NCBI GenBank assembly: GCA_039619475.1
Contig: CM077116.1
Coordinates: 35,041,183 to 35,105,182 of the forward strand
Length of the DNA: 64,000 bases
Source of the DNA: Icerya purchasi
Lineage: Eukaryota; Arthropoda; Insecta; Hemiptera; Monophlebidae
Direction: 5' to 3'
Part shown: positions 22,801 through 34,781 of the stretch, piece after piece
How positions within the stretch are numbered: the stretch's first letter is position 1
Layout: each line of letters opens with the position of its first letter
Notes under the pieces: generated by a model
What the model was told of the DNA's origin: nothing
Databases searched by the model: none
Seen by the model: the letters and a program-made list of their open reading frames with translations, nothing else
Made by a program: the position numbers and the translations under genes

Positions 22801-22871
22801 GTCGCCTGGGATCGAACTCAAAACTTCTGTATTGGAAACCCCAGGTGCTCTAGGAACTAGGCTATCACGAC
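22801..22871 (-). repeat. tRNA-like head of a SINE or tRNA pseudogene
   Basis: On the minus strand the 71 bases start GTCGTGATAGCC and end CCCAGGCGAC. The outer GTCG/CGAC pair as in an acceptor stem. TAGCCTAGTTCC fits the A box and GAGTTCGATCCC fits the B box at normal spacing. An anticodon-like loop TTTCCAA would read TCC. The anticodon and acceptor stems have mismatches, so a functional tRNA is unlikely; a tRNA-derived SINE head or a pseudogene is the better reading. Confidence 0.6.
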
Positions 22872-22874
22872 TTA

Positions 22875-23800
22875 AACGCCGCTATGTAAACATTTTATTC
22901 AGTTTGTGATCAACAATTTAAGTTCGTGTACTAAAACAAAATAGTTGTATCATTACACGTCATTCGAGAGAAACATCCTTCTCGAAATCTAGGCAAAATA
23001 TGGTGGTGTAATCTTTTCGACCGTTTAAAGGTTGCTAATTTGGTAGACGAGAACCGAGTGTTTTGAAGGAATTATTAGACATTAATTTTATTCCAACTCA
23101 TCCGACTGGCGTTTGCACAATTCGTGCTTAAGTGCTTCCATAGATTTCAGAGTTATCGTAATGTGATACACTACTTTATCGATACGTTGTCAACATCAGC
23201 CAGCATAGACGACATATCGTTTAGATGACACTCCGTTACTTCCGTTTTTTCATTTAAGGTTCGTGTTGTAATTTTCAATTGTACAACACTTTATGCTATA
23301 ATTCGCCGCTCCCATTAAAAGCTTTCCCGGAACACACTTCCGACACGTACAAAAAGTTAACGGAAAAAGTAAAACCGGATAAAATAAAATTTAAAAAATA
23401 AAAAGGATAGAAGAAGGAAAAATTTGAACAGGACGAATTCAAACAAGTCCTAAATTTTTTTTTCATCTTTTGCCGACGAAATAGATTCGGTTTCATACGA
23501 CACATTAGAAGACTAAAATTTAATGTTTTGTATTGTGGCGTGAAATTTCCTCAAAGTATGAAGGCAGAAAGTTGTTATACGACAACTAAAGAATAAAAAT
23601 AAGCAGATTTATTTTTTACGCAACAATTATTTTTTGAATAAAAGGGTTATAATCTTCTTTAAAGTAGTAGACCGAAAAAGAGCCTTGAGCCCGTACATTG
23701 TTGATACAGTTTGTCCAGGACGATAACCGTTTAAACCGGTTTATACCATGTAGATCACAGATGGGTGTAGACTGCGCTTCGGTATAGAGAAGGCGTAAGA
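22875..23800. other. spacer
   Basis: No gene or repeat recognised. Confidence 0.5.
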
Positions 23801-23809
23801 AAATCACTT

Positions 23810-24250
23810 AATCAGAAAATCGCGAAAACAGATGCCACTGCATCCTGTTCCATCCAATAAAAGCCATTCCATCGTAAGCTTTGTGTGTTAGGGAAAAACA
23901 TGTTTGCCAAAAATCGGTGGTGCTTCCAAGGTGAAAGCACCGCGCTGGTGCAGAAACCTTGCACACGTGATGACGGAGCGCTTGCGACGGAGTATTTTCT
24001 CGTAACCTGGGACATCGACATGACCCGGGAAAATTTAGAGAAATACAAGATATCCCACCCCACCCCTTTTTTGAAGAGCTGAATTCGTGCATAAATCCGT
24101 CGGTGTCTTGGACACTTTTATAGAGCAAACACAAGGACATGGGAAATATCGGTATCGAACGAAATTCAATAAATCTGGGGTTCAGAGAAAACTTGGAGTT
24201 TCGCGTATATTTCCGCATCTCGGATAAAACGGTGATCGCGGTTGAGAAAT
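23810..24250. other. GC-richer block of unknown nature
   Basis: Base composition rises clearly relative to both flanks. Overlapping frames are open on both strands (136 codons on minus at 23808-24218, 65 codons on plus at 23885-24082). I recognise no protein family in any frame and see no tail or terminal repeat. It could be an exon, a fragment of an unknown repeat or a regulatory block. Confidence 0.4.
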
Positions 24251-24254
24251 ACGC

Positions 24255-26985
24255 TGCCGACGTTTACGCCAATTTCAAATGCACAAGAAATAGGAGACGG
24301 TTTTTATGAGAGCGCTCTTTATCTCCTTAATTAAATGTAAAACCGTAATATCGGACTAAAATGTTTATACGCGCGTTTTTAAGATAAGAAACATACAGAT
24401 TAGGGTTTAGATTTCTAATTGGCTTATCATTAATGAGTAGAACATTATGATTCCTTGCAGACGAGTTAGACGTAGCATGTACCGATCGCCGGTTTTAGGA
24501 TAGTCTAGGGACCACCACCTGTTGAGGAACAGAAACTGATGGAAGAATAGGTGTGCGCACTGAAAATAATACGGAAAGTAGCATGGTGAACCGGATCATC
24601 GAACAATTTTAGCACAAATTTACGATCAAAAAAGTAGTACGACATGCGATATCAGTAATTGAGTTTATGCATACGGTATTCGAAATTCGGCAGTAATTTA
24701 AGGATAGATTCGTTGTACGGTTCTTTTAAATGACCGTTTTTCGATATCTTTTAATGATTTTCCTTCCCTTAGTTCTTGGGCCAATGTCAACGTCGGCAAC
24801 CGGTTTGCCCCCGGGGGAAGGGGAGAAAAAAGAGTAAAATAAATAGATATCTAAAATTGAAAAATAGGATTAGAAAAAAGTTTACCCGTAAAAAAATACA
24901 GAAAAACAGAAAAATTTCCTTATTTCTGGGACATATTTATTTTGAAGTTTACTTCGGGATTGACATCTCGCTTTTGATCATTCTAATTTCGTAATTTTGG
25001 TTTCACTTTTACGACGATTTGGACAGTTTTTTCGGTAAAAAATTAATGCGTTTTTAAAATAAAAAAGTAATAAGTATCGCTGGCGACCACCGGTGAAGTT
25101 AAATTTCGAAAAGTAGAGTTGTGTGTTGTTACAGGTGGATTTAAATTTTTCGCGGACCCTTGATAATGCGATGACGACGCTAGGAAAATCTGTTAGTAAT
25201 AAAATTCTTTTCGATTGGCAGCTGTTTTGTTCGTTCTTTTCGCTTTAAATAGAAATTTGTTCGCATTGTGCCGACCGGATATTTATTTATTCGAATCTTG
25301 TCAAAATTTAATGGAGGATATGTTAATTAGTGAAGTTTATATTCCGAAGTGTAGCCGCTGGAAATCAGCAAAATGTCACGCTAAATGCGTCCGGTTTAAT
25401 TAAATTAAGAACGGGTTATAAAGTTCGAACGCGTTATTACTTTCGCACACAGCATTAAGCCGGGGAGGAATCTCCGGATAATTTTGACCCCATAGCTGAC
25501 TTGTTATTGCACATTATCTCTGTCACGGTGTATTTATTACCTTCGCAGATACATTCTACCGTTTCAGCACACGGTCGCACTGTTATTTATCGGATAGGTT
25601 TTAAAGAATGTACACCGTTTTTCATTTTAATTTTATACTGCCCACCGCGATTTTAAATGTTCATTAAAAGTTTTTTTTTTTTTTTAGCGATATACGGACA
25701 GCCGCAATAATTTCTTTATTAAAAGTTTAGTTAATTATTCCCTTTTTATTTTAGAATTTAACGCTTTCCATCTTGAAAAATTAACGCGAACCGATTATAT
25801 CGTATGCGGTAAACATGTAGGCCTAGCGGATCCAATTTAAACACTGCGTAACAACCGTCTGATACGAAAAAGGTAAAAAAAAATTAAACAAATTCGACAA
25901 AAGGAAAAACAAAAACTAAAATTAATTTCACCGCTAGATGCGTAAAGAAAAACTCAATTACCGTCTGCGGTCTCGTTTGGAGGGAGATTAATAAATTGCT
26001 TTTGTCTTATTTTAATTTATTTTCTTCTCTGTTGGTCGGTGAACTTAAAGCTAAAGAGCTGCCTATCTCAGACAGTGAATCATGAACATTTGCGTCCGAC
26101 GGGTCAATATTCAATGAAATCAAAAGTGAACATTTATTTTCATCACCGCTCAGAATCGGCTTTCGAACATTAAGCATAATACCGCGGAGAGTGGTCTAAC
26201 CGAAGTGCGAAATTTTTACGCGAATGTTCGACCCAGAAAGCCTGTGTTTTACTGCTAGAAGTTGAAACGGAGGCATCGTTATTGAGATGCAAGTTGAATA
26301 GGTTGCAAATTCGACAAATTCGGGTTATCACGTTCTGCGTGCTCGATAAGTTTAAGTCCTCTGACGAACGATAGCAATTGAATCGCATCTATTTTTTTCA
26401 ACTTCAAAAATAACCGCTATTTTACACTACCATAAAATTCATCTCGAAAAAGAATTACCGTGTGGCGTAATTGGTTAGGCAGTGGTGCAAATCCAGATTA
26501 CGATAAATTAAAAATCCTATATAAAATTACGCAAGCCCGAACAAAAATAATAAAATTAAATTTTAAAAAATTAAATGAATTAATTTCCATGTGATCGATA
26601 GAGTAGGTATTATTCAGAAAAACAGGCAAAGCAAAATGAACGATAAAATAATTTTCGTATAGGACTGTTTTCAACTGTCATATGACGAGTGTAAAATTGA
26701 ATATTCAAATTAAAATTTAACAAAAGAATATTAAGATTTGATATCCTATAAAATAAAGAAATAACCAATAAGATTTATACACTTTTCGAAATTAGCGGCA
26801 ATTGTGTAGAGTAGTATTGGATAAATTTTTCCCGAAAGGAGTTTCGAGGCGAAAATATTAACAAACTTCTATTTTTAACATATAAAATTGTTTCATTTTA
26901 ATCATTAGTGTGACATTTTGTTGTCGGTTATTAATTTTTAGCGTGTATTAAGCATCATTTTACTATCGAAAAAATGAAGATGTTG
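24255..26985. other. long spacer, no gene recognised
   Basis: A TTCTTGGGCCAATGTC stretch at about 24773-24788 resembles the 3' UTR of the LINE tip at 47438-47981 (TTCTTGGACCAATGTC) and may be the far end of another copy. An isolated A-box-like TGGCGTAATTGGTTAG lies at about 26465-26480 without a matching B box. Nothing else supported. Confidence 0.4.
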
Positions 26986-26989
26986 ATCA

Positions 26990-27375
26990 AGAATGTGTTT
27001 CTGTTTCTTTTTTTTTTTTTTGTTAATGTTTATTCGCATATAACTTTTGATAATTTAGACCGATTTTAATGATTTTTTGTTTATTCGAAAGTTTACCGGT
27101 CAGGGCTGGCACCGTACAAGTGTATTGATGGCTACCGATAATTATCTAAAACGTTAGTAGTTTTTTTTTTTGAAAAACATACAGAATTCAAGATTAATTC
27201 TAAAAATGTAATAAAAACGCACTGCAAAGTAAAAAATATTAATTCGATAAAAAATAATATACTTCAAAGTAATATATATCAGGGGATATTGCGACAATTC
27301 GTAAACAACATTAATTGCATCCAATTCAAATTACAATAATATTTAGAAACAGTAGTAAAAAAAGATTTGAAAAAT
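26990..27375 (+). repeat. dispersed repeat family, copy 1
   Basis: Shares ordered blocks with 38690-39200. These are an ACCGATTTTAATGATT-like block after a T-run, then AAAAACGCACTGCAAAGTAAAA matching AAAAATGCACTAAAAAGTAAAA, a CGATAAAA-TAATATA-like block, and a CAACA/CATCAAATTC-like block. Divergence is substantial. No coding frame. Confidence 0.6.
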
Positions 27376-27379
27376 TAGG

Positions 27380-28130
27380 TGCGGAAAATGGTCTCTCCTT
27401 GAACAGATAAGTCAAATCCTAATTGCGGATAGAAGTCTAACCCCGTCAAAGAAACTTTATGGAATCGAAGTGAATGATCAGCTGATCTATCTAGAAGCAC
27501 TTAGATCGAACACAGCAGGCTGTAACGTGGAAATTGGGAGTAGAGTAGCAAGAACCCGGAAAGCAATGCTTAACGCGTATATAGGGAAAGACAGATACAC
27601 CTCTAAGCCTACTAAGAAAAGGATAGTCAAAGCGCTGGTGTTCCCTGTTGTCACATGCGCGTGCGAAACATGAACAATAAGCCACCTGGAAGTCAAAAAA
27701 AGTATACAAGCTTTTGAGATGTTTTGCTGGCGTCGCATTCTAAGGGTTCCATGGACAGAGATACGCACAAACACGTCTATATTGACCGGTCTGGAAATTG
27801 AGGCACAAGAAAGGCTGCTACCAACAATCCATTGTCGTATTTTTTTAAACTCTTCGGACACGTTATGCGCCGCGGACCAGAGTCGCTCGAAAAAATTATT
27901 ATGCCGGGAAGGTCCCCCTCGGAAGGAGAGGCCGTGGCCGATCTCCAAATATATATATCGATCAGATCCCGAAAATAAACGAAAGAAGACTGGCTTGCAA
28001 ACATCGGCGGGCCGAGACAAATGGTGTGAGTGCATTCAGCCATTGTAGTGATTCACGACACTCGGAATGGAGCAACACAACGGAAAAAAAAGTAAATGAG
28101 CACGGCCGTTTGGTTTCAGGAAACCGAACA
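27380..28130 (+). pseudogene. RTE-like LINE ORF2 C-terminal remnant
   Basis: Plus-strand frames give EIGSRVARTRKAMLNAY, a TKKRIVKALVFPVVTCACET segment, then after a TGA in place of the expected Trp codon (near 27672), IQAFEMFCWRRILRVPW and NTSILTGLEIEAQERLL. This is the conserved post-RT region of endonuclease-reverse transcriptases related to RTE. Further frame breaks follow near 27840 and 28000. No RT catalytic motifs, no 3' tail, no duplication seen. The long minus-strand frame at 27487-28035 is a shadow. Confidence 0.75.
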
Positions 28131-28134
28131 TTAG

Positions 28135-30000
28135 AAAAGTATTAATGTTACTGAAGAATGTAGAGGCGCAATATCTTTACATATATTATTATTATTCGGA
28201 AATATAATATTTTTTATCTGAAAACTATCTTTAACTTTTTAGTAGATTTTTATTAAATGTTTAGCTTAAATCTTGAATTTGATACTTTTTTTTAAATAAA
28301 GAAAACAAAAGATACTTTTGAGCGATATCCCCTTTCTATCCACTATTACTGCCATTGGTTCCTCCCTCGGATTTATCTAACCGAATTAAAATTTTAACCT
28401 CTCATTTTTAATTGAAATGGTTCATCAGCCTTTTCCCAGCAAAAAAATAAAAGGAGTTTCACTTTTCACCTTCGTCTTTACTCTTGAATTTCAAAAACTT
28501 TCTTTTTCTCTATTTTCCCTCTTAAGCATTCTCTTCTTCACTTCATAAAGTTGATCTTCTTCTTCATCGGGTTTCCCGTTCGCTTTTCTTGGTCCCCCTT
28601 TGCATTTCCCATTTTCCTAATCACAGCAATTTTTTTCAATTTTAAAATGTAAAATCCTTCTCGCCGATGAGCTCGAAAGAAAAAGAATCCAAGCGCGGAA
28701 ATTCTGATGTCTAACCGCGAGTATCTCTTGTAATGGTATTTTAAATTGCGAAAGTATTTCTTGCCTTGTGGCAAAAACCTGCAATCTCTTAAGACAGAAG
28801 CGAAAATTTATTACGAAATTAGATAGTCCGAGTATAACTGTAATATTCCAGTGCTCGATAAAAGCTGTAATTTTTTTTAACAAAGTCGCTTTGAAGTTTC
28901 GAAACTCAATGAAGTCAACGGATGCAATGCGCTGATATAAATTAACGTGCATTTCTTCATCGCGAAGTAAGTACTTTTATAATCCAATTTTTCCTTGAAA
29001 TTTTCTATTTCGGCTGTTTTGCGTTCATCTACGAAAATGTGAGGTTCGCGTGGAAATTATAGATCTTTGTGAAACTTTGAACTTTGACAAATTGAAAATT
29101 AGAATGCCATTACTGCGAGTGAACGAGATAAAGATGATCTCAGATGATCACTTCGGAGTTATAAAATGGAAGCTATAAAATCGCATGCACCCGAGAGGCA
29201 TATTGCGAAAAGTTAGTTTGCATTGTGCAGCACGACAGCGATAAGATTCGACAATAATAGTAAACATACATCTATTCTCACTACACTGATACGAGCAGAA
29301 TGAAACGTTACCGTCAAATCGGTATCGTTGTCGGCGTTACTAGAGACATAGCTTTTCATCCAGTTAAATGACTGTAAGCCATCAAAATTTTCGACGAATG
29401 TCACCGCGTATTTACCGTGAAGGACCCCCCGGAAGGGCTTTTCGTTCTTTGGAAGCCCTTACTGAAATAATTGTTTACCTTACTACACAATCTTGGCCGG
29501 GCACGCCGGAACATTCTTGTTCGTTAAGTTTTCAAGTATGTAAACTAAAGGACAATGATCGATTTCTGCTTTAAATTGCATTGAAAGACGATCGCTTTTT
29601 TCCTCAATTTAATTTTGAAATCCGTTTAATTCGCCCTGTCAGGAGAATATCGTAATACATTTATTTTACGAAATACATATAAAAGTAGAATAATGTTTTT
29701 TCAAAAATTTTTCACGGTTAGATTTAGTTAGTCTAGCGAAACATTTCCTCATTACTTTGTACTTCATTTCACGTTATTTGTACCTACAAAAATACCTGTT
29801 TTGGCTTAATTTTCATAAAAGAATCGATATTAACATAAAAAAAAGAAAGGAACCGATTATAAAAGTATTTTTTAGTTACAGTTGTTTAATTGTAAATAAC
29901 TGTTTCGTTATTATATATTGTTACGGTTTACGCTCTCAATTAAAGTTTAAACTCGTTTGAGCGCCATTGAAGAAAAAGATTCTTCAAAATAAAAAAAAAC
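28135..30000. other. long AT-rich spacer
   Basis: No gene recognised. Several 60-110 codon frames exist (for example minus 28617-28952), but none resembles a family or is supported by context. Confidence 0.45.
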
Positions 30001-30224
30001 ACGTTAACCAAAAGAGGAAAGGGAAGCCTTTCCTACTCATCGCAGAGTAATCCGCAGAGTCCTTTACTCACTATTTTTTTTTTTTTGTTTTTTTGGCGTC
30101 TACTACGCGAGCGCCAATCATAAGGATTGGACTTAAAACCGGAAGAACAAAAAAAAAAAAACGAAATTAAATAAAATTATAAAAAATAGTATTTATTTTC
30201 GGTATCGCGGTTATTCTACTCAAC

Positions 30225-30425
30225 TATTTCTTTTTTTTTTTTTTTTCTTTTGGCCTGGCTTTAAATACCATTCGGCCACTAACTAATCATTAAATTAACC
30301 TTTTCAGTAAATCAGTCTATACCTTTTTTGGCCGTCGATAGGAATCGAACTCATGACCACTATCTTAATAATCAAGAATTCATACCACGTGACGTCCAAC
30401 TAGTTCTAAATACGACGTGCGACAA
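30225..30425 (-). repeat. tRNA-derived SINE with poly(A) tail
   Basis: Minus strand: an A-box-like AACTAGTTGG near 30398-30407, then GAGTTCGATTCC (B box) near 30340-30351, then ~90 bp of body. It ends in a poly(A) (T-run at about 30231-30246 on plus). The overall length of about 190 bp fits a SINE. The A box is weak and no duplication was identified. Confidence 0.55.
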
Positions 30426-30429
30426 AACG

Positions 30430-31330
30430 ATTACCGGTCAATCACGATTCGAAAGACACTTGTGTTTATATGCAATAATTTGCGCTGCCGAGCAATAGGC
30501 ATCGCTTTTAATGCGAAATTTCCCATCAATCGCTCGGCCACCGCGATATACCTTTTTATCACTACTAATACTTAATCGCAAAGCCTCAACACACAACGTG
30601 ACGTCATTCACACTCGTCCTTATTATTGACATAAGCAAGCACACACCGGTTTACGATCGGAATTTCTCTAACGCAATTCGCGATTACGTTGTAGCAAAAA
30701 TTCCACATTTCCGAACTCGGTACATATGCACATCGCTAACCTCTCACTTAAAATACGCACGTAAACTATTCGCAATTCTTTATTTTTCTTTTTCGAATGA
30801 ATTCGTTAATTATTACTACTATTCTTATTACTATTATTACTTTTTACATCTTTTTTTCTTTACTAAATATTTAAATTAAAAGAACCAGCCCATTTGGTTC
30901 GTTACAATATTATAAATTAATAAACATTGAAACGGTTTAATTTTATTTTAAATGTCCTCAGGGATGCCAACCACGCTATCTTTCGATATCCGTGGATTTT
31001 AACTATTAATTGTTAGTTATATATTGTTATTGAGATTAATTATTGCTCCAAGTTTATAATTATTATTATTTCGTTTGTATTAAGATGGATGATGATCGTA
31101 TTTAAATTTTATATTCCGAAATATCCCTACATCGATTTTTCTAAATCGACCGGCCGTGAAAAAGAACAGCAAAGATTTTGTATAGAAATTACAATGAATT
31201 ACTAAATGAAATAAAAGCAAAACAATACGTATCACTCGGGGTTGTTGCGGCTGACTGATCAAACTTCCTGCTGTTCGGCTTTGGTGCTCCGACTGGATTT
31301 GACGCCATAATCGATTTTTTACATATATAT
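30430..31330. other. AT-rich spacer
   Basis: No gene recognised; the frame at 30511-30879 ends in a low-complexity Tyr/Phe run encoded by ATT/TAC repeats. Confidence 0.5.
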
Positions 31331-31344
31331 TTTTGCGATTTAAC

Positions 31345-32600
31345 TTTTTTTTTTTTATATATGGGCTCGGTGTTAACACTGATCCAATCACATGGACTTA
31401 GATCGCCTACTCAGATTCTGAGGCGATCGAAGATAGAAAGTATAAAGGAAAGAAGGAGGGGAATAACGGCTGGAGATGGGAAGGAAAGGATAAAGGAAGC
31501 ATTGAAAGGGGTAGGAAGATCCAACGCCAAAAGTTCGGCGTATAGATGAGAGCACTAAGGAAAAAGAGCAGGACATTCAAAAAGGATATGGTTGGGGTAG
31601 CATATAAAGGGAGGATCAGTAGAGTGGAGAGGGCAAAAAGGAGGAGGTGAAAGAGAAAAAGAAAAACGAGAAAAAGGAAGAAGGGAATGACCAATTCTCA
31701 GTCTGATTAAAGAAACAATAGCTGAGCGCCGAGAAAAGGGAAGAAATTGGTACCAAGGCTGTGAATTTGGAGTAGGCTGTAGGAGGAAGTAAAAAGAGGA
31801 GCGATTGGCAAAAAAGGAATAGTAGATGTCAACCCATAGTCTGGAATGGAGACTTGCGGAGAGGAAAAGGATGTCTGGGGCAGGAAAATGCGGAAGGAAT
31901 GGACCATTGAGAGACGCCGAGCGAGCTAGGAAGTCAGCTGTTTCGTTGCCCTCAATGCCAGAGTGGCCAGGAATCCATAAAAAGTCAATAAGGATAGAAC
32001 GTGCTAAGCGCAATTTGGAGATAGAGGCACGAACAGAAAAAATGATATCATTAGTCGAGTGGGAAGGAGGAGAAGAGATAGCTTGCAGCACGGATTTGGA
32101 ATCAGTAATAATGAGAAATTTACAGATCCCTCTTGAAGAGGAAATAAAGGAGACAGCACGGAGAATGGAGACTGCTTCAGCGGAAAAAATGGAACAAAAG
32201 GAAGGAAGTTTGAAGGATTCCGAGTGATTAAGCGAGGGGGCCGTAAAGGAACCGCCCACCCCGCAATCATTTTTGAAACCATCAGTGAAAATTTTTACAT
32301 GACGGGGAAATTAAGAATTTAATATGTGGACATATTCACCGACCACTGTGCTCTGAGAAGTGGAGTTAACACGAAGAGGAAGAGAGGAGAATGAGATGGG
32401 AAGACATGTACTATTGAAATCAAAAGAAAAGTAAGGAAGCTTATTGCGGGAAAAGACATAAGGAGAAAACTTAGAGATCCGAGCAGCTATGTGCGCAAGA
32501 ACCGGGATTTTGTTCGTTTCGTTACTTCGAATTTTTCCTACAATTAGAATACCGGAACGATCGAGCTTCTACCGCTGTTAAACTTCGATCTTCCTTTTTT
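31345..32600 (-). mobile_element. 5'-truncated I-like LINE (RNase H and C-terminus)
   Basis: Minus-strand reading: an AHIAARISKF segment near 32480, a stop and shift near 32270-32310, then IFTDG, FSAEA, LIITDSKS and WIPGHSGIEGNETADFLAR. These are the four acidic RNase H positions, all kept. LRIGHSLLPFSRF and NHILFEC follow. The 3' UTR ends GGGCTCGGTG... into a T-run at 31345-31356 (poly(A) on minus). The terminal ~110 bp match 43860-43970 in opposite orientation. A candidate duplication, 31335-31344 against 32689-32698 with 9 of 10 matches, would put the 5' edge at 32688. Confidence 0.78.
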
Positions 32601-32921
32601 CGCTGTTCCAAAAACTAAATTCTTTTTATCCGTTCTATTCCCTCGCAACTGATGTGCCAACGCGCATCCCTCGAAGACAAACTCGATCGCGATTTGACAA
32701 GCATAGCCAACAACTGGTTTTCATTCACTCAACTAACACTCTCTCGACATACAGTCGACTTCTATTACCAACTTTTTTCTTTATTTTGTTTATTTCTATT
32801 CTTTTTTTAAACTGTAATGTACACGTTTACAACAAACTCGCTATAAAGTAGTTCTGTGTTTATCGCGTTTAAATAATTTATAGTGTGTATATTATCGTAA
32901 TTATCGTTCGTGCACCGATTC

Positions 32922-34726
32922 ATGTTGGCGACTAAGAAACCTCCCCCCGCACGCGCACAAGGCAGCTCAGAGCGCAGCCTCAACGCAACCAGCCCTTCAT
33001 CATCACCACCGCTACGACGCTTCGACAATGCGACCGGTGCGACAAAAACTACCCGTAACATCATTAACAGCAGCAATGTAGGTAAGACGAACGTTGTTAA
33101 TTTAACTCAACACGCACAACCGACCGCCACCACTAACACACTGCCGCAGTCAGCCGCGAATTCAGGTACAGCTGCATCTACTACTGATAACAATACGAAT
33201 AGCCCGTTATCTCTCGATCTTTCCGAAAGCGAAGCGCCGATAATTGATAACGACCAATTCACAGCGCTACCCGGCATATCGTGTGATATTTCTCAGCCCG
33301 GCAAAACAGAGTCGCTCTTATCATCCTTCTCGGAAAAGTTAAAATCGACAAACAGAACACCATTTCTTGCTGCTAAAAGAGTAGTACCAATAACGAATGT
33401 TCAACCAATAACTTACGAGCAGGGAATTATATTCCCATACATCGCTCCATACACCATAAGAGAGTATTTAGTAGCGCTGAAGGAGCAGATAGGTAGCGCA
33501 TCAAATATTCTGGCCGGATCGAGAATCAGTCAAGACAGGGTAATGATGTTCTTAAGTTCCACCGAAGTAACTAACTTGCTGTTTGCCAAAGGGGCAACGA
33601 TTTATCTCGGAGGGAAACCAGTCGCCGCGCGCAGATTACGGAACCCAACAAATAAGTTGGTGTTGTCAAATGTATACCCCACCATTCTGAATGACAAACT
33701 TTTGCAATACTTGAGCAGTAACCTGGCAATAAAACCCCTGTCACAGATAGCAATTCTCTGGGTAAAACCGTTGGATGCTGAATTTGGTCACGTCTTAAGC
33801 TGGCGACGACAGCTTCACATCGAACACACCAGCTGTACAAACATACCGGAGTCCTTTCTAATAAGCTATAACGGCAGAGATCACCGAATTTTCGTCCTCT
33901 TGGAGAACCATATGTGCCCTGCATGCAATAAGGACACAGACCGCCCTAGTGTAGTTCAAACAGAAAGCCCTCTTCCGGAAGTGCCTATCGATCCCTCCGA
34001 AAATAGGCCCCATCAAGATACACAAAAAGAGAACCCCCCTCTTCACGATATCCAAAAACAACAAACAAGTGACCCCATAACAAGCCAGATAGGCATGACT
34101 AGTCCTCACCAAGCACCGGGACAGCGGCCGGGTCGCCAAATCACTACCCCAACGAACCAAACCAACTGCCAACAGGAGGACAGCGAGAGAGCAAACCCAC
34201 TCTTCAAACGGCCGCATCCCAAAACTCCTGAATGTCAAGCAGGAGCAGAAGAGCCTACATATCCTACACATTCGATTCCAAAACGGATCATTCTGGACAA
34301 CCACAATTACAACTCTGAGGAACGCCCAGTACAGACTGCTGGCACAGCCAACGCAGAAGTACCAATGGAACACCTCAGACAGAAACAGCTGAAGGACCAA
34401 CGGCGCAAAAGAAGAGGGCAGATATTGAGGAAATCGTAGCAGGAGCAAAACATCTTTTCGAATAAAACCAAGTGCCCTTCATTCTCAATTACAACGACTT
34501 CCAAAAGTTCATAAAGCGTATCAGCATATCGTCCAGTTATCGTAAGTACGCCCAACAATTCACACAAGACACAGACGGACTATTGCACATGTTATCCCAG
34601 GTAAAGCCATTCCTTGGGAGTAGGAGCGTCAAAAATAGATGCTCGCGTATTATAAAGAATTTAAAACTTGCACCCTCTGAATCGGAGAACACAACAGACG
34701 ACGATCGCAGTTCCCAGACTAACTAA
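32922..34726 (+). pseudogene. I-like ORF1 (Gag-like RNA-binding protein), frameshifted
   Basis: The ATG at 32922 starts MLATKKPPPARA; a GTG twelve bases earlier is in frame but less likely. A Ser/Thr/Asn-rich N-terminus is followed by an RRM-like core (FPYIAPYTIREYLVALKEQ, RISQDRVMMFLSS, LSNVYPTILNDKLLQYL, residues ~170-320). It ends at a CPAC half zinc knuckle near 33916 that lacks its His and final Cys in frame. A Gln/Pro-rich region runs to the stop at 34439. A second frame (34472-34726) continues with FILNYNDFQKFIKRI and LLHMLSQVKPFL, resembling the C-terminal end of I-group ORF1, so a shift near 34400 and a stop near 34463 interrupt the original protein. Confidence 0.7.
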
Positions 34727-34781
34727 TGGGAGGTTCAGCAATCCTCATACAAGGCACGATCACGGAGTGATAAGAATTCAA

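Noticed and set aside
26460..26500. tRNA A-box-like TGGCGTAATTGGTTAG
   Set aside because: The only B-box-like sequence (GGTGCAAATCC) is about 18 bp away, far too close for a tRNA or SINE head.
27487..28035. 182-codon minus-strand frame
   Set aside because: It lies antisense to a recognisable RTE-like ORF2 remnant on the plus strand and has no family resemblance.
30001..30160. Possible further SINE around GGCGTCTACTACGCGAGCGCC
   Set aside because: No A/B box pair with correct spacing could be found.
31826..32227. 133-codon plus-strand frame rich in Glu/Lys/Arg
   Set aside because: It is antisense to the RNase H coding frame at 31555-32259, which has all catalytic positions.
33858..34448. 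196-codon minus-strand frame
   Set aside because: Antisense to the ORF1 of the I-like element; no motif of its own.
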